A stretch of DNA of 11,051 bases from Alistipes sp. (GTDB lineage: Bacteria > Bacteroidota > Bacteroidia > Bacteroidales > Rikenellaceae). The first letter of the stretch is position 1; each line of letters starts with the position of its first letter. The DNA lies in the NCBI GenBank assembly GCA_017380275.1, contig JAFOEH010000273.1, positions 1 to 11,051 on the forward strand, read 5' to 3'. Both the position numbers and the translations under genes were made by a program. The notes under the pieces are model-generated. The model searched no databases. It saw only the letters and a list, made by a program, of their open reading frames with translations, and was not told the origin of the DNA. Positions 1 to 6,748 of the stretch are shown piece after piece.

Positions 1-37
1 CTTCAAAACCGATATCTGCTGTGTTGAGTTTAGCCAT
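1..37 (-). CDS. hsdM: Type I restriction-modification methylase subunit, N-terminal start only
   Basis: Only 12 codons are in the window, running off the left edge. Read on the minus strand from an ATG at 37-35 they give MAKLNTADIGFE. This resembles the usual opening of type I restriction-modification DNA methylase (M) subunits, in which a short polar start leads to an 'IGFE' or 'LGFE' motif and then a helical N-terminal domain. In that family the protein methylates adenine at the recognition site and forms a complex with the HsdS specificity and HsdR restriction subunits. No Shine-Dalgarno sequence is visible upstream, which is normal for Bacteroidetes. A longer open frame overlaps this one in another frame (366 to 1) but looks less like a protein. 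The identification rests on very few residues and would need the sequence to the left. Confidence 0.5.
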   Translation of the reverse strand, partial: MAKLNTADIGFE

Positions 38-555
38 AGTAGTTGAAATTTTGTAGTAAAGGTAGTAAAAATTCCGATGCAAAACGTTTGTCGCTCGATA
101 TTTTGTTGTTTCAGTGATAGAATAATCAGTTTAGCAAGGCTGCTAAATACGAGAAAAAGTTTTGGTTTTTTCTCTTTTTCTGCAAACCACAAGATTAATG
201 CGCAATATGTTTTCCTCCAAAATTCTGGCAAATGCGTTTTCCCAGTCCTATGGCTCCACTGTACCTTAATCAAGCCGTCCAATTTATTCTCGAACAAGTG
301 GCACGCCTTGGCGATGTCGGCGAGCATAGGTTGTCGTCTTACTATTTGTCTTAACTTTTTGATTGCTCAGCAAAAGGCACATAGTCAATCCCGCCAAAAC
401 CACAAAGAAAAGGGACTCAAATGAGCTCCTTCTTATTAAATAGGTGATCAACACAAAATCCGATGGGCGCGTAACTTTGACACATCATCTCGAACAGAAA
501 CAATCTCTCGGATAAAAAAATTGCCAAAAAGGATTAAAAAATTAAATATTTTTTA
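38..555. other. AT-rich intergenic stretch, no convincing gene
   Basis: I find no gene I would defend here. The minus strand stays open from 366 to the window edge, and two further short open pieces lie at about 417-532 and 350-420, in different frames and each ended by stops. Some of these have protein-like composition, so decayed genes are possible, but none matches a family I recognise. A palindrome lies at 151-174. The plus-strand open frame at 77-424 runs through that palindrome and has no recognisable product. Confidence 0.5.
151..179 (+). terminator. Hairpin plus T-tract, terminator-like
   Basis: An 8-bp perfect stem (GAGAAAAA at 151-158 with TTTTTCTC at 167-174) closes an 8-nt loop and is followed by five T residues on the plus strand. 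It has the form of a rho-independent terminator, but the stem is weak and no plus-strand gene lies before it. A near-identical hairpin occurs at 8227-8250, so it may be a dispersed palindrome rather than a dedicated terminator. Confidence 0.4.
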
Positions 556-563
556 TACTTTTG
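556..563 (+). promoter_or_regulatory. Candidate Bacteroidetes -7 box for the polyamine operon
   Basis: TACTTTTG fits the Bacteroidetes sigma-ABfr -7 consensus TAnnTTTG. It would place the transcription start near 570 and give a leader of about 145 nt that contains the hairpins at 587-636 and 637-707. No good -33 TTTG lies at the expected spacing, so this is a tentative call. Confidence 0.3.
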
Positions 564-586
564 TTTTTATTGCGGCAGTAGTCGTG

Positions 587-636
587 GTTCTATTTGCGCG
601 AGGGAGCTCAGTTTGAGGTGTTTCGCGGGATAGAAC
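587..636 (+). promoter_or_regulatory. Structured 5' leader element upstream of the polyamine operon
   Basis: Three nested complementary blocks are visible: GTTCTAT (587-593) with ATAGAAC (630-636), CGCGA (597-601) with TCGCG (623-627), and CTCA (607-610) with TGAG (614-617). They form one elongated hairpin with small internal loops. It lies between the candidate promoter and the first gene, where a cis-regulatory RNA would sit. It is followed by GCAAAAAAG (637-645), which is perfectly complementary to CTTTTTTGC at 699-707, just ahead of the start codon at 714. I do not recognise it as a known riboswitch. The pairing is seen; the regulatory role is inferred. Confidence 0.4.
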
Positions 637-713
637 GCAAAAAAGAACAGACATATTTTAATCAAAAACAACTAATAGAATACTCTTATGTAATTTAACT
701 TTTTTGCTGCTTA

Positions 714-1835
714 ATGAAGAGACTTTTTTGCTTTTTGGTGGTTACATTTTTTGTAGCCGGCGCTGCGGTTAATGCTCAGGAAGTGGTTAGTACTGGCGAT
801 ATGCAGACGCTGACATCCGATCAGGGTGTAACTAATGAAGAGAATGGTGATTGGGTTCCCGCAATTTCGCTTGACACGAGATTCGGTTATGAACGCACAA
901 TCTCCGGAAATTCGGCCGGTTTTGGTGGTGACGGACTTTTCCTTAATATTGACGGCAAGATAAGTAAACATTTCTCGTATTCGCTTTGCCAACGTCTGTT
1001 CGAATCAAATGGCGAAGATGTATCAGTATTTGACGCTACCGATGTGCTGACTCTCGCATACAATGTGGGAGGTTTCTCGTTGTCGGCCGGTAAGGACTAT
1101 GTGATCCTCGGTAGTTGGGAGTATGACACCTACGATTGGGACTCATATTTCGATATGAACTCGATGTTCTACAATAGTTTCGAGGGTCGTCACTGGGGCT
1201 TGACCGGCTCGTGGACCAACAAAAGCGAGACATCGACCTTCCTGTTTCAGGTGAGCAACTCGCCTTTCTCGGAATCTCCAAAAATTTCAAATCTCTATGC
1301 TTACGGCCTTGGTTGGCAGGGCGCGTGGGATTGGTATGAGTCGTATTGGACCGTAAATCTGTGGGAGGACGCCCCCGGCAGTTTCGTCAAAAACATCGCG
1401 TTGGGTAATGCATTCTACGTGGGTGATCTGTCGTTTACGGCAGATTTGATGATGCGTGGTGCTACACTCCGCAACATCACCGACGATATGTCGGTTACGG
1501 TGATGCCTGCCTATGAGTTTGGTGATCGTTTCCGTCTGTTCGGCAAGTTCGGTTGGGAGCGATTGTCGATGAACTGCTTTGGCGACGAGCCATTGGGCGA
1601 GGTGGCATTTGATGAGTCGGGTGCGGTGATGCCCGATTTCCTGATCTCGGGTGACGACTACCTCTTCTACGGCGCAGGTTTGGAGTATTTCCCCTTGAAG
1701 GATAATAAGTCGATTCGTCTGCACGCTGTGTGGTCGTCGAACAACTATACCAAACGTCACGCTATCAATATCGGTTTGACGTGGAAGTTTGATGTGGTTG
1801 GCACAATTTCGCGTATCGTGAATAAGAACAAGTAA
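714..1835 (+). CDS. Outer-membrane beta-barrel protein (porin-like), first gene of the polyamine transport operon
   Basis: This 373-residue protein begins with a signal peptide: basic MKR, a hydrophobic core, and probable cleavage after AVNA at residue 21. The mature part has the pattern of an outer-membrane barrel, with alternating aromatic and polar strands rich in Trp, Tyr, Phe and Gly, and a late strand ending LTWKF near residue 359. About 14 residues follow that strand, whereas many barrels end on the final aromatic. It has many acidic residues (for example the Asp/Tyr-rich stretch at 136-149), which would suit a path for cations, though that is inference. It resembles OprO/OprP-type Bacteroidetes porins in general character, but I cannot assign a named family. 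Only 34 nt separate it from potA on the same strand, so it is probably co-transcribed and may be the outer-membrane route for polyamines. Confidence 0.7.
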   Translation: MKRLFCFLVVTFFVAGAAVNAQEVVSTGDMQTLTSDQGVTNEENGDWVPAISLDTRFGYERTISGNSAGFGGDGLFLNIDGKISKHFSYSLCQRLFESNGEDVSVFDATDVLTLAYNVGGFSLSAGKDYVILGSWEYDTYDWDSYFDMNSMFYNSFEGRHWGLTGSWTNKSETSTFLFQVSNSPFSESPKISNLYAYGLGWQGAWDWYESYWTVNLWEDAPGSFVKNIALGNAFYVGDLSFTADLMMRGATLRNITDDMSVTVMPAYEFGDRFRLFGKFGWERLSMNCFGDEPLGEVAFDESGAVMPDFLISGDDYLFYGAGLEYFPLKDNKSIRLHAVWSSNNYTKRHAINIGLTWKFDVVGTISRIVNKNK

Positions 1836-1869
1836 TTTTTAGGGTTGAACAATTATATATTGAGATAAA

Positions 1870-3255
1870 ATGAAAGAGTCAAATTTCATCATCGAGTTGA
1901 GTCATCTGTCGAAGAGCTTTGGCGAGAAGGTCGTTTTAGATGATGTTAGTTTGTTTGTCAAGAAGGGCGAGTTTGTGACTATTCTGGGACCTTCGGGCTG
2001 TGGCAAGACAACGCTGTTGCGTATCCTGGCAGGCTTTGGCACGGCCGATGAGGGTGAGATCCGCATCGCTGGCGAGAGCATTACGGACACTCCGCCCCAT
2101 ATGCGCCCCGTAAACACGGTGTTCCAACGTTATGCGCTCTTCCCGCACCTTAACGTATATGATAACGTTGCGTTTGGCTTGAAACTCAAAAAGGTCAAGT
2201 CGGACGAGATTGACAGCCGCGTGCGCAAGGTATTGAAGATGGTGGGTATGACCGATTACGAGTGGCGCGATGTCAACTCGCTTTCGGGTGGTCAGCAGCA
2301 GCGTGTGGCTATTGCGCGAGCTATCATCAACCGCCCGCAGGTGTTGTTGCTGGACGAGCCTCTGGCGGCACTTGACCTCAAAATGCGTAAGGATATGCAG
2401 ATGGAGCTTAAAGAGATGCATAAGACTCTGGGTATCACCTTCGTATATGTAACTCACGACCAGGAGGAGGCACTGACCCTAAGCGACACGATCGTGGTGA
2501 TGAACGAGGGTAAGGTGCAGCAGATCGGCACTCCGACCGATATCTATAACGAGCCGACCAACTCGTTTGTGGCTGACTTCATCGGCGAGAGCAACATCTT
2601 GAATGGCACGATGGTATGCGACAAGAAGGTGGAGTTTATGGGCCGCGAATTCGAGTGTGTTGATGCAGGTTTTGGCGAGAATGCTCCGGTCGATGTGGTT
2701 ATTCGTCCCGAAGATGTCTATATTATGGCGAAGTGCGATGCCGGAATGTTCGACGGCGTGGTGCAGTCGTGCATCTTCAAGGGTGTCCACTACGAAATGG
2801 TGGTGCTCACGCCCGACGGCTACGAGATAATGATTCAGGACTACAACGCATTTGAGGTTGGTCAGAACGTAAGTATGATTATCAAACCTTCGGATATTCA
2901 CGTTATGGCTAAGGAGCGCACCTGCAACTGCTTCGAGGGTGAGGTGATCGACTCGACTCACGTCAAGATTCTCGACACGTCGTTCGTTTGCAACGATCTG
3001 GGCGATGTCAAGGGTGGCGAAAAGGTCAATGTGAAGGTCAACTTCGATAAGGTCGAGCTGATGGATAACAAAGAAGACGGTACGCTGGTTGGCGACGTGC
3101 GATTTATCCTCTACAAGGGCGACCACTACCACCTGACCGTTCGTACCGAATCGGGTGACAACATTTATGTCGATACGCACGATGTGTGGGACGATCGCGA
3201 TGTTGTCGGCGTGCGTATTCTGCCCGAAGATATGACTATCGAGTTTTGTCGATAA
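1870..3255 (+). CDS. potA: Spermidine/putrescine ABC transporter ATP-binding protein
   Basis: PotA hydrolyses ATP on the cytoplasmic face to drive polyamine uptake through PotB/PotC. All nucleotide-binding motifs are intact: Walker [10 protein letters not shown] at 40-48, Q-loop Gln86, signature LSGGQQQ at 138-144, Walker B VLLLDEP at 158-164, D-loop ALD at 167-169, and switch His196 in THDQEE. The cassette, up to about residue 240, is closest to the PotA/CysA-type importer class. The protein is 461 residues, against about 370-380 for E. coli PotA. The extra length is C-terminal: after the first TOBE-like region (about 243-345) a second segment (about 346-461) repeats a similar pattern, including KGVHYEMVV at 297-305 and KGDHYHLTV further on. 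The gene lies 34 nt after the barrel gene and 19 nt before potB. Confidence 0.93.
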   Translation: MKESNFIIELSHLSKSFGEKVVLDDVSLFVKKGEFVTILGPSGCGKTTLLRILAGFGTADEGEIRIAGESITDTPPHMRPVNTVFQRYALFPHLNVYDNVAFGLKLKKVKSDEIDSRVRKVLKMVGMTDYEWRDVNSLSGGQQQRVAIARAIINRPQVLLLDEPLAALDLKMRKDMQMELKEMHKTLGITFVYVTHDQEEALTLSDTIVVMNEGKVQQIGTPTDIYNEPTNSFVADFIGESNILNGTMVCDKKVEFMGREFECVDAGFGENAPVDVVIRPEDVYIMAKCDAGMFDGVVQSCIFKGVHYEMVVLTPDGYEIMIQDYNAFEVGQNVSMIIKPSDIHVMAKERTCNCFEGEVIDSTHVKILDTSFVCNDLGDVKGGEKVNVKVNFDKVELMDNKEDGTLVGDVRFILYKGDHYHLTVRTESGDNIYVDTHDVWDDRDVVGVRILPEDMTIEFCR

Positions 3256-3274
3256 ACTCTAACGACTTGTAGCT

Positions 3275-4075
3275 ATGAAATGGTTTTTAAAGTTGTTTAC
3301 CAAGCGCAGTAGTTGGAGTGTCCCCTACTTCATCTTTCTGCTGTTTATGGTGGTGCTGCCATTGGTGCTCATATTCATCTACTCGTTCCAGGACGAGCAG
3401 ACGGGTGAGTTCACTTTGAAGTACTTCGAGAAGTTTATGTCAAGCCCCGAGGCGGCCAATACCTTCGTCTATTCGATCGGTATCGCTATCATAACCACCA
3501 TTGCGTGTATCGTGCTGGGCTATCCTGCGGCTTACATTCTGAGCAATCGCTCGTTGTGTAGCTCGAAGGTGATGGTCATACTGTTCATTCTGCCGATGTG
3601 GATCAACATTCTGGTGCGTACGCTGGCTACGGTGGCTCTGTTCGACTTTATGAAGTTCCCGCTGGGCGAAACGGCCCTCATCTTCGGTATGGTCTATAAC
3701 TTCCTGCCATTTATGATCTACCCGATCTACAACACGATGCAGAAGATGGATCACAGCTATATCGAGGCCGCTCAGGACCTTGGTGCCAACCCCGTGAAGG
3801 TCTTTTTGAAGGTGGTGTTCCCGCTTTCGATGCCTGGCGTGATGAGTGGCATTATGATGGTGTTTATGCCGACAATCTCGACATTTGCCATCGCCGAGTT
3901 GCTCACGATGAACAACATCAAACTCTTCGGAACAACAATCCAGGAGAATATCAATAACGGAATGTGGAACTATGGTGCAGCCTTGTCGCTCATAATGCTG
4001 GTGATCATCTTTATCACCGAGCTGTTTAGTGACGGCGAGGAGGATCGCGCTTCAAACGAGGGAGGAATCATATAA
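3275..4075 (+). CDS. potB: Spermidine/putrescine ABC transporter permease, PotB type
   Basis: This 266-residue inner-membrane permease has about six membrane segments, near residues 18-38, 65-88, 99-123, 132-153, 187-210 and 235-251. The binding-protein-dependent transport motif, which contacts the ATPase, is seen as EAAQDLGANPVKVF starting at residue 164. The length and layout match PotB, the partner of PotC in the translocation channel. The charged tail after the last segment (SDGEEDRASNEGGII) is cytoplasmic or disordered. Its TAA stop shares a base with the potC ATG (TAATG), so the two are probably translationally coupled. PotB rather than PotC is assigned from gene order and from the motif in the next gene. 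Confidence 0.92.
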   Translation: MKWFLKLFTKRSSWSVPYFIFLLFMVVLPLVLIFIYSFQDEQTGEFTLKYFEKFMSSPEAANTFVYSIGIAIITTIACIVLGYPAAYILSNRSLCSSKVMVILFILPMWINILVRTLATVALFDFMKFPLGETALIFGMVYNFLPFMIYPIYNTMQKMDHSYIEAAQDLGANPVKVFLKVVFPLSMPGVMSGIMMVFMPTISTFAIAELLTMNNIKLFGTTIQENINNGMWNYGAALSLIMLVIIFITELFSDGEEDRASNEGGII

Positions 4076-4878
4076 TGAAGAAGTTCTTTGCACAGGCCTA
4101 TCTATGGCTTCTGTTGGTGATGCTCTATGCTCCTATCGCCATTATCGCCATATTCTCGTTTACCGAGTCGAAGGTGTTGGGTAATTGGACCGGATTCTCG
4201 ACCAAACTCTACACGTCGCTCTTCACGGGAGGCGTACACCACTCGTTGCTCAGCGCAATCGAGAATACGTTGATTATCGCCGTTGCCGCAGCAACAATTT
4301 CGACAATTCTGGGCAGTATTGCCGCCATCGGCATTCATAATCTGCGCGGTCGCAAACGCCAGATCATCAACTCGCTGAATAATATCCCGATGCTCAATCC
4401 CGATATTATCACGGGTATTTCGCTGTTCCTGCTCTTTGTCAGTCTGGGCATTACGCAGGGTTATACGACGGTTATTCTGGCACACGTGGCCTTCTGTACG
4501 CCCTATGTAGTGCTGTGCGTTATGCCGCGCCTGCAACAGATGAACCCCAATATCTATGAGGCGGCATTGGACCTGGGCGCTACTCCATTCCAGGCGCTGC
4601 GTAAGGTCATCATTCCCGAGATCAAGGCGGGTATGATCAGCGGCTTTATTCTGGCATTTACACTCTCGATTGACGACTTTGCGGTTACGATCTTCACAAT
4701 CGGAACAGATGGTCTTGAAACCCTCTCGACATATATCTATGCCGACGCTCGCAAGGGCGGTCTGACCCCTGAGTTGCGACCCCTCTCGACCATTATCTTC
4801 GCGACCGTATTGTTCCTGCTTGTCGTGATTAACGTGCGAACCTATCGCAACGAAAAACAGAAGGAGGCTAAGCTATGA
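4075..4878 (+). CDS. potC: Spermidine/putrescine ABC transporter permease, PotC type
   Basis: This second inner-membrane permease has 267 residues and about six hydrophobic segments. The EAA motif that docks on PotA is at 162 onward (EAALDLGATPFQALRKV). The stretch FTLSIDDFAVTIF at 195-207 is characteristic of PotC-type permeases. It overlaps the potB stop by one base and the potD start by four (ATGA), the typical spacing of subunits made in fixed ratio. Together with PotB it forms the channel that receives polyamine from PotD. The tail after the last segment is short, basic and lysine-rich. Confidence 0.92.
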   Translation: MKKFFAQAYLWLLLVMLYAPIAIIAIFSFTESKVLGNWTGFSTKLYTSLFTGGVHHSLLSAIENTLIIAVAAATISTILGSIAAIGIHNLRGRKRQIINSLNNIPMLNPDIITGISLFLLFVSLGITQGYTTVILAHVAFCTPYVVLCVMPRLQQMNPNIYEAALDLGATPFQALRKVIIPEIKAGMISGFILAFTLSIDDFAVTIFTIGTDGLETLSTYIYADARKGGLTPELRPLSTIIFATVLFLLVVINVRTYRNEKQKEAKL

Positions 4879-6185
4879 AAAAGTATCTGATGTTGATTTT
4901 GCTGCTCTGTGGCGTAGCTTTTACAGCTTGCGACAGAGATGAGAAACGTGCCGCAATACTCAAAGTATACAATTGGGCCGACTATATGGATCTCACCCTA
5001 CTCGACGAGTTCGAGGTGTGGTACGAGGAGCAGACGGGCGAGAAGATCGAGGTTGTCTATCAGCTCTTCGATATCAACGAGATTATGCTGGCTAAGATCG
5101 AGCGCGGTAAGGAGGATTTCGACCTGGCGTGCCCTTCGGAGTACATCATCGAGCGTATGTTGCGCAACGACCTGATTCTGCCCATCGACAAGAGCATTAT
5201 CCCCGATAGTATCAACTACTTCGGGTGCGTGTCGCCATATATCACCAACGTCTTCGACAAGATCGACGGCTATGGCAAGGACGCCAACGACTACGCCGTG
5301 GGATATATGTGGGGCACAACGGGTCTGCTCTACAATACCCGCTACGTGGACAAAGAGGATGTGACGAGTTGGAGCTCGTTATGGCAGCCTAAATTCGCAG
5401 GCAAATTGCTCGTTAAAGACGCCTTCCGCGATGTTTACAGCCCGCTGCTGATGTACGAAAACTACGAGTCGATACTTAGTGGAGAGATCTCGCGCGATTC
5501 GTTGATGTACGATGCAACAGACAGCTCGATTGCTAAGGTCGAGGTACTGCTGAAAAAGATGAAGCAGAATGTGGCCGGCTGGGAGGCCGACTTCGGCAAG
5601 GAGATTATGACCAAGGAGAAGGCTTGGTTGAATCTCACTTGGAGCGGTGACGCAGTGTGGGCTATCGAAGAGGCAGCCGATGTGGATGTTGAGTTGGACT
5701 ACACGGTTCCCGAGGAGGGCAGTATCGTATGGTTCGACGGTTGGGTGATCCCCCGCTACGCCAAGAACAAGAAGGCAGCAGTCTACTTCATCGACTTTAT
5801 GTGTAAGCCCGAGAATGCCATTCGCAATATGGAGGAGATCGGCTATGTGAGTGTGATCGGCACGCCCGAGATATTGGAGTATGTCGAGGAGTCGGCCATC
5901 GAGGCAGGCTTCGAGGAGCCGCTGGATCTGAGCTACTTCTTCGAGGGCGCCGATAGCGTTGTTGCCAACCCCGTGCTCTATCACGACCGCTCGGTCATCG
6001 AGCGATGCACGATGATGCACGATAGCGGCTCACGTACCGAGCAACTGCTCGAAATGTGGACCCGCGTGAAGGGCGACAATCTCAACAACTCGATGGTTGT
6101 CTTTATCTTGATCGTCTTCGGAGCGTTGTTGGTTGTGGGTCTTGTCCGCCGCTCGCGCAAACGCCGCCACAGACGCAGATTGTAA
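4875..6185 (+). CDS. potD: Polyamine-binding lipoprotein with C-terminal membrane anchor
   Basis: This is the substrate-binding component of the polyamine importer. It has a lipoprotein signal peptide with lipobox FTAC and acceptor Cys19, then a PotD-type periplasmic binding fold. Family landmarks include YNWADYMD at 32-39 (E. coli YNWTEY), KDAFRDVY at 181-188, and VWFDGWVIP at 285-293, where Trp286 and Asp288 appear to match polyamine-binding Trp255 and Asp257 of E. coli PotD; this mapping is by eye. At 436 residues it is about 90 longer than E. coli PotD. The extension ends in a hydrophobic segment at about 407-424 and then a very basic tail, RRSRKRRHRRRL, so the protein looks anchored at both ends. 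Asp at position +2 after the lipid Cys would favour inner-membrane retention under E. coli rules, but Bacteroidetes rules differ. Confidence 0.9.
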   Translation: MKKYLMLILLLCGVAFTACDRDEKRAAILKVYNWADYMDLTLLDEFEVWYEEQTGEKIEVVYQLFDINEIMLAKIERGKEDFDLACPSEYIIERMLRNDLILPIDKSIIPDSINYFGCVSPYITNVFDKIDGYGKDANDYAVGYMWGTTGLLYNTRYVDKEDVTSWSSLWQPKFAGKLLVKDAFRDVYSPLLMYENYESILSGEISRDSLMYDATDSSIAKVEVLLKKMKQNVAGWEADFGKEIMTKEKAWLNLTWSGDAVWAIEEAADVDVELDYTVPEEGSIVWFDGWVIPRYAKNKKAAVYFIDFMCKPENAIRNMEEIGYVSVIGTPEILEYVEESAIEAGFEEPLDLSYFFEGADSVVANPVLYHDRSVIERCTMMHDSGSRTEQLLEMWTRVKGDNLNNSMVVFILIVFGALLVVGLVRRSRKRRHRRRL

Positions 6186-6202
6186 AGTTTACATACAAAA
6201 CA

Positions 6203-6237
6203 AAAAAAGGGAGTGCTCGGTGGGCGCTCCCTTTTTT
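6203..6237 (+). terminator. Rho-independent terminator of the porin-potABCD operon
   Basis: The stem pairs AAAAAAGGGAG (6203-6213) with CTCCCTTTTTT (6227-6237), extended inward by a G-U wobble and two G-C pairs, around a 7-nt loop at 6217-6223. The 3' arm ends in six T residues. It starts 17 nt after the potD stop. The flanking A- and T-tracts could also let it act in the opposite direction. Confidence 0.9.
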
Positions 6238-6483
6238 ATTTAGCTGATATCTTAACACAGGAAAGGAGCAGAAATCTCTGCCACTCGAATTTGTGATTCC
6301 GGCGGTGGCGGCGTGGCTTGTTTATCTCAAACATTCAAAGCCCTGTGTGCGTTTGTGAATTTGTACTCACATCACACTCGCTGATAAATACATAGACTTT
6401 ATTACTCGGTAAACACAAGGGATATCTGTTATAAAGTCAGAGTATTAATAAATGTAATATCTTGTGTCTTATATCTTATTAAG
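6238..6483. other. Intergenic stretch holding a dispersed repeat copy
   Basis: No gene is visible. The stretch contains the first copy of a roughly 117-bp repeat (6293-6409) and then AT-rich sequence leading into an alcohol dehydrogenase remnant. Confidence 0.6.
6293..6409. repeat. Dispersed intergenic repeat, copy 1
   Basis: It aligns along its whole length with 8549-8668. Shared blocks include GTGATTCCGGCGGTGG, CTTGTTTATCTCAAACA, and AAATACATAGA followed shortly by TTACTCGG. By eye about three quarters of positions match, with small gaps. Both copies lie between genes. The short core GTGATTCCGGCGG occurs a third time at about 8264-8276. Confidence 0.7.
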
Positions 6484-6738
6484 TGTAAAAAATCACTAGA
6501 AAGAACCCGTTTCGTGCACGAACACTATCCGAATGTGGAAGTTGTTGCGCCAGAGGATTGCATCGCCACTGTACGCCAAAAATACGAGCGCGGAGGATGT
6601 TTTCCGCCTGGCGTGGGAGTGCACTTGCTCGAATACAATTGTGACGATTGTGGCGCTCTACGATAAGTCGCAGATGCTGCCTCTGCCCGAGATATACGGC
6701 AAGAATCTGACCTTCAAAACGGGTGTGCGAGCAGTCGT
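6484..6738 (+). pseudogene. Frameshifted fragment of a zinc-dependent alcohol dehydrogenase
   Basis: Two adjoining pieces in different frames match consecutive parts of medium-chain zinc alcohol dehydrogenases. The first (about 6484-6590) reads ERTRFVHEHYPNVEVVAPED, typical of the end of the nucleotide-binding fold. The second, one frame over (about 6587-6736), reads AEDVFRLAWECTCSNTIVTI then VALYDKSQMLPLPEIYGKNL and TFKTG, which in intact relatives continues to the C terminus. The stretch that should join them (a GGADVVLEV-like segment) is missing, which suggests a deletion with a frame change. The N-terminal catalytic domain and C-terminal part are absent. The fragment stops a few bases before the 3' end of the convergent phosphoesterase gene. 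A 75-residue frame starting at 6533 covers the second piece, but I consider the locus dead. Family assignment is from memory of its conserved motifs. Confidence 0.6.
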
Positions 6739-6748
6739 TTTGCGGCTA

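Noticed and set aside
1..366. Minus-strand open frame containing MLADIAKACHLFENKLDGLI, open to the window edge
   Set aside because: It overlaps the better hsdM start in another frame. Its lysine-rich part (EKKPKLFL) is the translated palindrome, which also appears in the open frame over 8137-8352, so it is probably non-coding.
77..424. Plus-strand 115-residue open frame
   Set aside because: It has no recognisable product, runs through a terminator-like palindrome, and shares the region with minus-strand open frames of equal merit.
417..532. Minus-strand peptide frame ending HLFNKKELI
   Set aside because: It is short, with only internal ATGs giving about 23 residues, and has no family match; I cannot support it as a gene.
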